Source of the DNA: Megamerina dolium
Taxonomy: Eukaryota > Arthropoda > Insecta > Diptera > Megamerinidae
Direction: 5' to 3'
DNA: 64,000 bases
Assembly: GCA_963854835.1 (NCBI GenBank)
Contig: OY978525.1
Span: 116,759,018-116,823,017 of the forward strand
The notes beneath the pieces were generated by a model. It saw only the letters and a list, made by a program, of their open reading frames with translations. It had not been told where the DNA came from and ran no database searches. A program made the translations under genes and the position numbers. Position 1 is the first letter of the stretch, and each line of letters starts with the position of its first letter. Below, in pieces: positions 22,455 through 33,139 of the stretch.

Positions 22455-23325
22455 CCCAACGATAGAAGACTGGGATAACGATAGGATGGACTGCAAGAAC
22501 AAAGTCAGTATTTTCACAGACGGCTCCAAACTTAACGATCAGGTGGGAAGAGGCGTATATTCGGAAGCGTTATGCGCCCATGCAGCCTTCCGTCTACCAG
22601 ATCAATCAATAAAGGAGGCACTCTCTATTGTCTAAAAATGTGTTTTGACTACAAGGGAAATATATATCTAGATCCCACTAGATACTTCAACATCCACCTT
22701 ATTTGGGTACCAGGCCACCGAGACATCAAAGGCAACTGTGTGGCGGATGAACTCACAAGGCATGGCACAACGTTATCACTCCACCCGGGCCAAACATCGG
22801 TGCCAATGCCACTAGCAACTTGTAAATTACTGATAGACAGATTCACCATAGATACTGCTAACACACTTTGGAGACAGACAGGAAACTGTTTAACTAGTTG
22901 GCTAACGTGGCAAAATTTAACTTAGCTCGAACTAAGATACTTTTAAAACTGAACCGGTAGGACATTAGAATAACAATAGGGGTTCTAATAGGTCATTGCC
23001 TTCTTGGAAGACACACGAATGGACTAGGTGCACCTTTTTACGACTACTGCAGAAGCTGCCAAGATATGAAGGAAGAAGAAACGGTTGAACATCTTTTGTG
23101 CGAATGCTAACCTCTGGACAGAAGAAGGTTCACTGCATTCGGAACTACTTTTCTTGATGGCGTCTCAGAAGTTGCGAAAATAAAACTAACAAAGATAGTG
23201 GTATTTATAAAATCCACAGGTTGGCTCAAAGAGTACCCAGTTGGGTAAGGGATAAACTCCTGTGGTATCACAATGGGTCTTTATTAGGCCTAAGTGCGTC
23301 GACAGACAACCACTTAACCTACCTA
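22455..23325 (+). mobile_element. non-LTR retrotransposon 3' end, same family as 4,390-5,274
   Basis: RNase H starts at NKVSIFTDGSKLNDQVGRGV (DGS motif). After a deletion, it resumes at FNIHLIWVPGHRDIKGNCVA followed by DELTRHGTTLSL. After stops, HCLLGRHTNGLGAPFYDYCR and a CQDMKEEETVEHLLCEC zinc-type block can be read in shifting frames. The 3' UTR has GGTATCACAATGGGTCTTTA and a short CTTAACCTACCTAA tail. Broken by many stops. Confidence 0.82.
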
Positions 23326-23560
23326 ATACAAATAAATATATAAATTTCACAGTGACACAATATTTGTGTGGGCGGAATAATACTAACTGGGGATGAAAGA
23401 CCTTGGCCTATATAGTAAAAACCTCTAAAATTGTTTTCATTCTCAGGCCAACATTTTTTTTCTTATGACCATATTAAATTTGCAATTTTTTGCACGACTA
23501 CTTTCAGAATAAGTGGGGGAAAAAAAAGAGTTCAAATTCATATCGGAACGAAAGAACAAA

Positions 23561-23613
23561 GGGCCCTTCGGGACCTATAAGTGCCACCTAAGTATTTATT
23601 TTTTTTTTTTTTT
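23561..23613 (+). mobile_element. SINE 3'-end fragment
   Basis: GGGCCCTTCGGGACCTATAA then GTGCCACC, TATTTA and a poly-T run repeat the 3' end of the SINE family (compare 15,462-15,510). Only about 50 bp of the 3' terminus is present. Confidence 0.7.
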
Positions 23614-23619
23614 ACATAA

Positions 23620-24780
23620 AAAAAATGATATAATTTTAACATTTTTTTATTAAAACATTTTAGGTTTTCAAATAAAACACTTTCTATCCAAAGATTAATA
23701 CCCCTATGCTACTGCTTTGGTATGCTAACGTGTTTCCTCTATATTCTGAGGTTGTTGCTATTATAAATGTGCCGGTCCGCCATTGTAAAGCATATACATA
23801 TGAATGTATACAAACAAAATCATTCAATAAAAACCGGCAGCTAATTGTGCATATTTATAGTCTTCACTCTGTTGCTCTTTGTGCCAATTTTCGTATAAAT
23901 AAATAAACATCAAATATAATTAATAGATTTGAGAAAAAAAAAGTATTATATTTCTCTCTTTCCAACGAAAGATGTGACAAGTAATTACATATTCAATGTA
24001 ATAGGGTGGATGGGATAAATATGAAAGTCAAGAGTCAGTGTGTTTTTCATTTGTTTTATTCATCATAATTAACCAAAAACGTAAAAGAAGAGGTAATAAA
24101 AACTAGGAATTAATTTAATTCAAGAATATTCAATATTCTTTGCTTAAACTTTACGATTATCAATTTTTAAAAATTACGTGAATTTACAGTCAGTATGTGG
24201 ATCCGAAGCACACCAAACACATCACATCTCATGAACCTATAATTCCATACTGTTTTTAAATAATTTTCTTGCAAACTTTCATTGCGATGTTTCAATTCTA
24301 TTTTGTTTCGTTTATAAATTAATTTTCCACTTCAGATTTCCAGATGAAGAAGAAAATAGAGAAAAAGAAACTAATGACAATTTAAAACCTATAGTATTGC
24401 CAACTTGATTGCAGTAAAAACTAGTATCGCAGTATCAGGTAAAGAAATTTGGAAAACAATTTTTGCTGTTGATGTTTTTTTTTTTTTTTTTTATTTTCTC
24501 TCCTACGTCAGTGAGAGAAGATATAACGAATTTCATATTGAACTATTGAACTAAAGAAGGTGCGTGACCAAATTTACATGAATTTCAAGCAAGACAAAAA
24601 AGCCGTCCTCTCATTCGTGCAGCGAGCGCTGAAAATGTTCAATATTCTTTGGTATTATACTACGAGGTACAGAAATTCAAAAGCGAATGAAGAAGAAGTA
24701 AGAAAAAAAAAAATAACATATACATTCAGAAAAAAGAAGAATAAATAAGGAAGGTGCAGGAAACACGTTTTTAATGCACC
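23620..24780. other. non-coding, nothing recognised
   Basis: AT-rich intergenic DNA; the short open frames have no recognisable domain. Confidence 0.4.
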
Positions 24781-24782
24781 GA

Positions 24783-24906
24783 CCCGTAGTTATAGTCAAA
24801 GTTAGGATCATCTTAAAATCAGTTTTTGATAGATTTTTGTATGGGAAATGTGTCAAATAAGTCGACTCTAACTATAAGATGATTCTAACTTTGACTATAA
24901 CTGCGG
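24783..24906. repeat. 124-bp hairpin (short MITE-like palindrome)
   Basis: CCCGTAGTTATAGTCAAAGT and onward to ATCATCTTA (24,783 to about 24,815) is the near-perfect reverse complement of AAGATGATTCTAACTTTGAC then TATAACTGCGGG (about 24,875-24,906), with a loop of about 60 bp. It could be a small MITE or transcribe a hairpin RNA. Confidence 0.7.
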
Positions 24907-24909
24907 GCC

Positions 24910-26540
24910 ATTATACTCAAACTAAAATCATTTTTCGATTTCTTTACCCGATATTCAGATATCTATCATTTATGTATTTTTAAAGGCCAAAATACGAATT
25001 TAAAATATAAGAATCCTTATGAAATGTCCACATAAAAAGTATGCCTCGATGCTTGATGCATGCCGAAAGTTGATCAATATTTAACTTTTTCAAACACTGA
25101 CGTTTCCGAACAGCTGGGAGTGATAGTTGTGCAGCGGCAAAATTGAAATTATTTGAATTGTGATATTAAAAATTTAAATTTTCAATCTTCTGTTTCCATT
25201 TTTTAATTATGAACTTTTGTTTTTTCTCAAACATATGCTCTTTATGCTTGAGACATACTTTTTATGTCCTTCAGGAAGTATATATTTTGCATCAAATGCA
25301 TACTTTTTATGTATTTCGGTCTTTATGCGGATATTATATATGTTTTGCCACCAAATCAAAGCAATTGTTATTGCAAAATAACATCTAAATTATAGTCAAA
25401 ACTGACAGCAGAGTTGAAAGAGCCTGCTCACTTAAAAATATCGTCCGAAAACCGCGGCAACATTTTTGGTGTTTATCAGTTGTCAGAACACTTTTATTTT
25501 CATTTTATTTGTGTTTTGCGCTTTTTTTCTGTGTATTTTGTGTATTATATTTTGATATTTGTACGGACAAATAGAATGATTGCCGCTGATAAATTGATTA
25601 CATAAAAAATATAGCATCATCAACATATACCAATGAGTCTATAAATTAAAAAAATATTTTTTGTAATTCTGCTCATGTAACTCTTCTTCTTCACACTTCC
25701 TCCTTCGCTTGTGGAAGCCAAAATTGGTTGGCACCCTATGAAATAATAATAATTATTCCTGTCACTTCCCGACTGTTTATCTGTCCATCTTACTTGAGTT
25801 GTGAGTTGCCCACTGTATTAGAGAAAACCAGTCTACTATTGTAATACGATGGGAAGATGTTAACAAGTATTACCTGTGGATAAAAATTATTATCACATGG
25901 ATTTTATTGAGTAAAAAATTGGTTTTATGAATGAAAACTATTGAGTTAAAATTGCTATGATTTATTTGCTACAAAATAATAGTAATGTAATGATAGGAAA
26001 ATTATTATAATAAATATAATAAATAACAAAATTCAAGTATTCGTAATTGAGGGCATGGCTGATAGATAACCCACGCAAACGGATAGGCACTTAGCGACTT
26101 CAAGTTGCATGGCTATTTTACAGCTCTTGACATGCGATGCACGATATAAAATTGCTTCAAAAGACCGCCATATTACATAAATAAGAATTGCCATGCGGCT
26201 AGGCATAAATTATACTTTCTATCAGGCTTAAGCTTATGTTTCTGCTGTTAAATTTACAAATTATTGCAAGCGACATATTTGTATTAGTTATTTTCGAACG
26301 ACAGAGAACCCTTAAACATCACTTTTTCTGAGATGATTCATAACGAAGTATTTTTATCATTTTAATCTAACCTCTAATCATATTAATATAAATATATTCA
26401 TGTTTTTTCAAAGAATTATGTTTGTTCTTCGTTTATTTAATTTTATCTCAAATTTGGCACACCCTATGTTGTGTATACCAAAAGAATACTATTATAGTGA
26501 TTATTAGTAATATGTTTTAAAGCACTTTAGACACACAGAA
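24910..26540. other. non-coding, weak inverted repeats
   Basis: Mostly unrecognised AT-rich sequence. CATAAAAAGTATGC near 25,032 is mirrored by GCATACTTTTTATG near 25,299, suggesting another short inverted-repeat element of about 280 bp. Confidence 0.35.
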
Positions 26541-26547
26541 ATCAACG

Positions 26548-26619
26548 TCCTCGATAGTATAGTGGTTAGTATCCCCGCCTGTCACGCGGGAGACCGGGGT
26601 TCAATTCCCCGTCGGGGAG
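26548..26619 (+). tRNA. tRNA-Asp (GTC)
   Basis: A 72-nt sequence with a full cloverleaf: acceptor TCCTCGA pairing with TCGGGGA, A box TAGTATAGTGGTTAG, anticodon arm CCCGC-CTGTCAC-GCGGG with anticodon GTC at 26,581-26,583, and B box GGTTCAATTCC. It has no intron. A long T-run about 10-30 bp downstream serves as the RNA polymerase III terminator. Confidence 0.97.
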
Positions 26620-26629
26620 AATGTGTTCT

Positions 26630-26660
26630 ATTTTTTTTTTTTTTTTAATTTTTTTTTTTT
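26630..26660 (+). terminator. Pol III T-run terminator of tRNA-Asp
   Basis: Two long T-runs directly follow the tRNA gene. Four or more T residues end RNA polymerase III transcription. Confidence 0.8.
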
Positions 26661-26664
26661 TGTA

Positions 26665-28285
26665 AATTAAAGTAATTTCTTATTAAATAAATTTTATTAA
26701 CGACTCTAAACAGTCAACTACTCAACTTAAAATTGAATCATGAAATAAATAAATTGAAATTAAACTAATATATAAAGAACTGTCACAAACAATTATCTAT
26801 AGCATGCACAGCTTCTTAAATACCACAAAATACTGCATGTATGACATAACTAAATGAATATCTAAAATCAATGTTTAATTTGTTAAAAATTGCTTTCGAT
26901 TTCGTTCGAAGGGTGTGATTTACTTTATATATCAAGATTTGTTTAAGTAATTTCACATCAAATTAATCTCCAAAAAAATTATCTTCTTTGCTGATTATCT
27001 TGTAATCTTCTTGATTTCAAAGCAGTCATAAAAATGTTGTGCAATTTAGAAGTGAAATCCGAATAAAATCGGAAAATCGTTTATCGAATCGATAAATCGT
27101 GATTGCGCAGCAAAAGATATGATCAAATTTGATTACTATTCACTATTGAGTGTCATTGTGCGACAGTGTGCTTGAAAAGTGAAGCCTTAGAACTGAATAA
27201 AAATATATAAATAAGAATGATTGTTCTGAACTATTTCATTCTGCGTGATTCACTTAGGATTTATGTACATTAAACAGTTCTACATTGGTAAATCCCGTTT
27301 AAGTTAATCAGTTTGTTAAAGCAACTAGTTGGCAAATTATTTCAAAAGTAATACATCCAAAATTGATATTTTATGATTTGTCTATAAATTAGATTTTCAA
27401 TTGAATTTATTTTAAAAATATATGTATTTGAAATAGGAAGCACATAATTTTGCTCAAAAGAAAATATTTATAATCAAATTTGTTTTCTTTTACACTAAAT
27501 GATGTGGATCTGTGGATTTTATTAAATTACATGAGGTCAAGCATGTCTCTAGACACTTTTGCTGCTCACATGTTTACAAGCTAAATAAAAAATAAAATAT
27601 ATAATTAAACAAGTGAGTTAATTCCAAAGAGTAAAGTGAATTGTGCTTTCAAAATAGTAATTTATGCAAAATTAATTTTTTCCGCTAAGGTCATTGCCAC
27701 CTAATAGGAAAAAAATTACACTGATTTTGAATTGCTTGCATTTGTAGTCAAATTGAAGCGAAGCACTGTCGTTATGATATTAATACTTACCAAGTAGCTA
27801 CAAAAATCTTAATTAAAATCAAAATAGAAGTCAATAAATTCGGTTTTTTGCATATTTTTCTTTTTATTATTTTTTTCTATTACATATATTAATATATATG
27901 TATGTAATTTTTTTTTTTTTTTACAAAAAACACAAAGCTAAAAAAAAAAACAAAAATAAAGTCTCATCAGGTACATACAAAAAATGCTTGATTTCTAATT
28001 GAATATACAATTTGAAAATCTTAACAAAAATTTGTCTTCATCATTGTAACTTCAAAATGTGTAAATTCTGGAAAAAAGAAAATACACCACTGAAAGTAAT
28101 AATTTTGCATACGTCTTTTTCTATGAGCTGTTTTCTATTAACTAATTGAACAATCGATGGCCAGATTCCTCCAAAATGTTGGCGCATTGAACAAAAAGTA
28201 CAAATAAAGGCAATTCGTTTTCACTTTCAGATTTTTTTTTTTCTTGGAATTGAATCACATTGTGAGTCACTAATGATGGGAATAG
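26665..28285. other. non-coding, nothing recognised
   Basis: AT-rich. A small palindrome around TTATCGAATCGATAA lies at about 27,080-27,095. No gene seen. Confidence 0.4.
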
Positions 28286-28292
28286 TTTAATT

Positions 28293-28318
28293 GGTGTGTG
28301 TGTGTGTGTGTGTGTGTG
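28293..28318. repeat. (GT)n microsatellite
   Basis: About 13 GT dinucleotides in a row. Confidence 0.9.
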
Positions 28319-28319
28319 G

Positions 28320-29930
28320 TATATAGGTTTAGAATAGTCATTATGAGATTTTGGAGGTAAATTCGATTGACGTACTCTTAACCCATGTTGGGTTGGTGTG
28401 CCTAAGACTTGTTGCTGCTGCAAAAAATTTGTAATACAAACAATTTGTGCAACAACAATTTAGCGTACCAATTGTACGAATGGCGATAACATAGCCATTA
28501 TTGTACAATATCATAATGATTGATATAAATTTCAATTGAAATTTTTCGCACAGCGAAAATTTTCTGCCACTAAACAAAATGCCACAAACATATTAAACCT
28601 TGGATTCATGTATCATCGAATTTCTAGATTCAACAAAGACTACAAAGTTAAGCACTCCAAAACGTAATCTAAGATATAAAATTTCCAGAGAAGTGAAACA
28701 CTTCCATGGGAAGTTTATATCGAAGACAGACGAAATTCAAAGGCTTAGAAGCTTTGAAGTATTTGCCGACTATAAAATTCTATGCTGCACAAATAAAAAA
28801 TTCAAAACGTTCCATGACATTTCATAAAGCAGCGGGAGTTTTTTGCTATATTTGCGAGCCGTGAAACGTGCACAAAATTGCCGACTTTAAGGAGCCACCA
28901 ATAGACTAGAATAATACCAAGGATTAAGTGTACGCAAGAAATTCGTATGTTAAGCGTCTCGGCACTTGGCATATGATTTTCATAAGCGCACACATCATCA
29001 TCATCCAGCGTTATTCCACACCATGGTACTTCAGAAAGCCTTTTTTGGTGGGGCAATAATGCAAGCATATTTCAACGGCAACCAAATACGGCGAGGTTGG
29101 TTTTGAAGCAAAACCTCCAAGGCTTACCGAAAGTCATGCAAAAATATCACAAATTATACAAAACAATTTCAGATTAAGAAGAAGCGAACTATTGGAAAAT
29201 ATACATTGGCCATTGTCTTGTGCTAATACCAATCATTCAACATACATGATGCAATATGGAAGCTTCCGAGAAAGTCTATATGATCCATTTATATCAAATA
29301 ATTATTGTGTCATGCAAAAGAAGTGGCAAATGTCTTCTTCACATAGATCGCAAATCAAAATGCTCAAAATGTCTCATAGTTGCGAAGTTCCTGACATGTT
29401 CAGCAAGTCGAAAAGGTGCTTCCATGAGTTTGTTGGGTTGTTACCCGAAATCGAATGTAGCAATTAGATTTAAAAAATCACATGCATTAATCAAATTGAT
29501 CCAATTGGTTTGGCGTTCTTATCCAAATAGCCGTGCTTGCTCAAGCACAGCGTTTAGGTGAATCATAATAGCGTCGTATAATTTTGGCTTTAGTCGTGGC
29601 AGACAGCACGTATGCGGATCAGTCTGCCACACATAAATGCTAAATTTTGTTAACGCTATTACGGCCACTGCTTAAAGTTGTGTCTTGTCGAGTTGTTATT
29701 TCAAAGTTGTTATAAAATAATTACAAATTAGCTGTTGTCTCTGCCAAATACCAACGGCTGGTCACTGTTGTTCGCCTCTGCGTTTTCTTGTTTTCTCTCG
29801 TGAACTCGTTGTTGACAGTGGCAAAAGCTCTTTTGTGTTGTTTTTTTTTTTTTTTTGTTTGCATGACATCACAAGTTGCTCTAATGTTGTGATGGTGATG
29901 TCATGCAATCGGTGTGTGTTTGTTGGTGTA
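28320..29930 (-). other. probable Arc1 3' flank/UTR, unassigned
   Basis: Less AT-rich than the surroundings, with many short open segments in all frames but no domain I can name. It lies directly downstream of Arc1, whose fly homologue is known to have a long 3' UTR, so part of it is probably UTR (inference). No AATAAA was found in the first ~300 bases past the stop. Confidence 0.3.
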
Positions 29931-29934
29931 TACT

Positions 29935-30681
29935 TTAGTTGTCGTTGCCGTCTTTATCTTTACGCTTACGGCACTGGTCGTGCGTGTGACCACGGTAATT
30001 GCAATATGTACAGCGTTTTGTACCCTTGGAGCCACGCAATAGCCCAGTAGCACCTGTCGCCGCGTCTTCCATATTGTTGTGCTCAATAACACGTCCCTTC
30101 TCCAACAATTCGCGGAACGTCTTGATGTCGTGACGTGCAATATGCTTGCGGTATTTGATATTTAGCAAACCATAGACCAAATCCAACTCAGTTTCCTCGT
30201 CGTGACGACCATCAGGCAATTGTGCGATTAGAGCACGCTTTTGACACACAAACGTATCAATAGCTGTTGTATCGTCTTGCTTATTATCAAATATTTCAAT
30301 GTAGATTTGATATGCTGGCTTTGTGGGTGAGAAATGATCGCGTATTAATGTGATAACGTCATTCCATGTTTTGGCCTCTTTGCGAACGCCTTGCCACCAT
30401 GTGGATGCCAGACCATAGAATAGCAATGAAATACCCTTGAGTGCATCGGCATCGCTGATTTCTTCGATTTCTTTGTACGTCACAATCGAGGTGATGAACT
30501 CTTCGACGGCCTCATGATCGCGTTGACCACCGAAACGTGAAGGACAATTACTGAAGCTACCTTTGGACTTTTTCGCTTCACCAGTTGCTGCGTCAGCAGC
30601 ATTGTTAGCCGCTGCAACGCGTACCGCTTCGATCAATTGTTGCAATTGTTCGGTAGTCATTTGAACCATTTGTTGAGCCAT
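29935..30681 (-). CDS. Arc1: Arc1 homologue: domesticated Ty3/gypsy Gag capsid protein
   Basis: A 248-residue single-exon protein starting at MAQQMVQMTTEQLQQLIEAV with a good AAAATGG context. After a short helical N-terminus, the Gag capsid N- and C-lobes occupy roughly 45-210 (CPSRFGGQRDHEAVEEFI, LKGISLLFYGLASTWWQGVR, FVCQKRALIAQLPDGRHDEE, LLNIKYRKHIARHD). A CCHC zinc knuckle, CTYCNYRGHTHDQC, lies at 224-237. In Drosophila Arc1 assembles virus-like capsids that enclose its own mRNA and pass it from motor neuron to muscle at the synapse. Family knowledge and the close sequence match support the same role here. It stands head to head with Arc2, 1.85 kb apart. Identity as Arc1 rather than Arc2 rests on the retained zinc knuckle. 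Confidence 0.95.
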   Translation of the reverse strand: MAQQMVQMTTEQLQQLIEAVRVAAANNAADAATGEAKKSKGSFSNCPSRFGGQRDHEAVEEFITSIVTYKEIEEISDADALKGISLLFYGLASTWWQGVRKEAKTWNDVITLIRDHFSPTKPAYQIYIEIFDNKQDDTTAIDTFVCQKRALIAQLPDGRHDEETELDLVYGLLNIKYRKHIARHDIKTFRELLEKGRVIEHNNMEDAATGATGLLRGSKGTKRCTYCNYRGHTHDQCRKRKDKDGNDN

Positions 30682-30689
30682 TTTTACTG

Positions 30690-32520
30690 TGTTCTTTTGT
30701 TAATTTTACAGTTGGAATTTGATTACGAATTTAGAATTGATACACACACATAAACACTATGTCGTTGTTGTTGTTGTTGGAATAAAAAATATTTGGACAG
30801 CACATACAAAGCCAATTTATACTTGTTGCTGGCGAATGTTGAGTGTCGCGTTTATTTTTTCGAAATTTACTTTGGTCGTTGCTCGTACAAGACTGAATTT
30901 GTGTAGGCACACCAACAGCATTTTATACGAATTGAGCGAAAAAAATTATTGTGAAATAATTAGAGCTTTTACAATATACTTTAATGTGTGCATGCATTCA
31001 CATATGCATACGAGTATACGAGTTCATTGTAGGCTCTCTCTGTATATTTGTAATTATCTGTTAGCTGATATGAGTCATTTTTTTTTGTTTGTGTTTTGTT
31101 ATTGGTTAGTTATCAAAACATATAAAACGTGTAGAAAAAATTCTAGTCGAAACTATTGATTTCTTTCAATTGTGAAATAATATTTGTGTTTCCAAAAACA
31201 TTCTGCATATGTAGATAACTGCCCACATTTGGCATAGAATTCTTTCACTTGTTTGCACCAACAAGTGTTGTTGTTTTAATATTCAATAGAGCAATAATTC
31301 ATACTTCATATTTTCATTTCGTTTTAACTTACAAAATTTTTTTTAAATTTTTAACATAAATAAAAATTCAAAACATAATATAGGCACGAATATGGCCTGG
31401 AGATCATGCGTAGCATAACTCTTGCGAACAGCTGTTACTTTGGGCTGAGTAAGCAATTGAGTAGTTAAGCCCTCTCTTGAAGATCGAAAATCACACTCTA
31501 CAAGTTCCTCATTATTCCTGTCCTAACATATGGCGCAGAAGCCTGAACAATTTCCACCACAGATGAGAAGCTGCTTGGAGTTTTCGAGAGAAAAGTTCTG
31601 CACAGGATCTTCGGACCTATTTGCGTTGATGGCGAGTATCAAATAATGCGAAGCGAAGAGGGTATTTAATTCGTCTTGTTTATGGTACATTCACCCTATA
31701 CCGGAGTACCTAGTGTCTACAGGAAGCAAAAACACTCTTTACTTTAACCAATTTACTCCATTTTACAAATAATTGGAGGAAATGTAAACAACGCCGGCGT
31801 CTCATGGATCAGGAGTGCAATGCCTGATGTTTTTTAATAACATTGGTGATTTTCGAAAATTAAAAGTTTGTCCTAAAGAGTTCTTTTTTGTTTTTCAAAA
31901 TGCTTGCGTAAAAAAGCAATGTTTCTATTTATCCCCAACTGACCCCTATTTGTATAATATTTAAATAATCTGAGAATAACTCGAACAAAAATCTTTGGAA
32001 ATTTATTTGCTAATTTCTTTTTTCAATTTTTAGCTAGAATAAATAAATTATAGAAACATTAAATATGATAGAAGACACGTTTATTTCATCATGTACATAC
32101 ACACACACATACATAAGTATGTTTGTGCATCTATGCATAAATACAAGGTATACAATATTAAAGTACATAGAGTTTGGCAGGTATATACAGTTTTTAACCG
32201 GCACATTTATTTGTTTTTAGTAAAACATTTTGGTGTGTCATAAAAGAGCTCTGCCAAATACAAACTTGTTTATAATTTCGCTCTGCGAGAGAGATCTGAC
32301 ATTGAAATACAATACATATACATATACAATATCTGTAAATGAGAGCATCACAAAGCTTGTTTATTTCACAATGTGCTAAAAACTGAAATTTTCACCAACA
32401 ATAATTCACAGCGAATGAGTCAGTTAGTTAATGTTGGTGTTTTGAACGAATTGCACTTACGATTTGTGTTTATTGTATATTTGGATTTGTTTTTTTTATT
32501 GAGGTGACGTACTTAATATA
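30690..32520. promoter_or_regulatory. shared Arc1/Arc2 divergent intergenic region
   Basis: This 1.8-kb gap must hold both promoters and 5' UTRs. Visible contents are a (GTT)n stretch near 30,760-30,780, a LINE fragment at 31,389-31,665 and a (CA)n run near 32,098-32,110. A TGACGT half-site (CRE-like) sits at 32,505-32,510, close to the Arc2 start. No confident TATA box was assigned. The CRE-like match is short and may be chance. Confidence 0.45.
31389..31665 (+). mobile_element. RTE-like LINE fragment between the Arc genes
   Basis: Reads MRSITLANSCYFGLSKQL, then after stops IPVLTYGAEA and LLGVFERKVLHRIFGPICV. Parallel to the minus-strand copy at 44,342-44,935 (MRRITLASRCYFGLSKQL ... FERKVLRKIFGPICV). 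It is truncated at both ends and carries several stops. It lies inside the shared Arc regulatory region. Confidence 0.85.
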
Positions 32521-32527
32521 ATAAACA

Positions 32528-33139
32528 ATGTCAGCTGTTCGTATGTCCGATGAACAATTTGATAAATTAATTGCAACAATACGTTCATTGGCTCCATCCA
32601 TAGAAGAGGCAGAATCTGCGAAAAAATCAAAGGGTAGCTTCAGTAATTGTAAAAGTCGTTTCGGTGGACAATGTGATCATGATGCTGTCGAGGAATTCAT
32701 CACTGCTGTAGAGACGTACAAAGAGGTCGAGGGTATTAATGACCAGGACGCCTTGAAAGGCATCTCCTTGTTATTCTATGGCAATGCAACGGTTTGGTGG
32801 AAAGGTGTTCGGCGTGAAGCAAAAACATGGCAAACTGCGCTAACATTACTACGTGACCATTTCTCACCACCTATGCCGCCATATCAAATCTATATGGAAT
32901 TTTTTGAACAAAAGCAAGCTGATGGTGTGTCGATGGATACGTTTGTATGCCAGAAACGTGCACTGCTGGCAAAATTACCGGAAGGTTGTCATGACGAGAA
33001 TACCGAGTTGAATTTCATCTATGGTCTGTTGAATATTAAGTACCGCCAACAGATACCACGACATGAGATTAAATCGTTTCGAGATTTACTAGAGAAAGGA
33101 CGCCAAATCGAGAGAACGGGTGCTTTGAAATCATCGTAA
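32528..33139 (+). CDS. Arc2: Arc2 homologue: Gag capsid protein lacking the zinc knuckle
   Basis: A 203-residue single-exon protein from the ATG in AAACAATGTC. The capsid region parallels Arc1 almost motif for motif: KGSFSNCKSRFGGQCDHDAV, EEFITAVETYKEVEGI, ALKGISLLFYGNATVWWKGV, DHFSPPMPPYQIYMEFFEQK, FVCQKRALLAKLPEGCHDEN and LLNIKYRQQIPRHE. It stops at RQIERTGALKSS with no CCHC finger, as known for Drosophila Arc2. It is therefore a capsid former that probably binds RNA less specifically. AATAAA at 33,260 is a plausible poly(A) signal. Together with Arc1 it marks an old duplication of one captured gag gene. Confidence 0.95.
   Translation: MSAVRMSDEQFDKLIATIRSLAPSIEEAESAKKSKGSFSNCKSRFGGQCDHDAVEEFITAVETYKEVEGINDQDALKGISLLFYGNATVWWKGVRREAKTWQTALTLLRDHFSPPMPPYQIYMEFFEQKQADGVSMDTFVCQKRALLAKLPEGCHDENTELNFIYGLLNIKYRQQIPRHEIKSFRDLLEKGRQIERTGALKSS

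Noticed and set aside
28142..28577. Minus-strand frames with Thr-His repeats
   Set aside because: They come from the (GT)n microsatellite; no protein features.
28600..29561. Series of plus-strand open segments near the Arc1 3' flank
   Set aside because: No recognisable domain, stops break them, and they need non-ATG starts; kept only as unassigned flank.
30719..31159. 146-codon plus-strand frame in the Arc intergenic region
   Set aside because: Biased composition from (GTT)n and AT-rich sequence, no domain, TTG/ATT-type start region.
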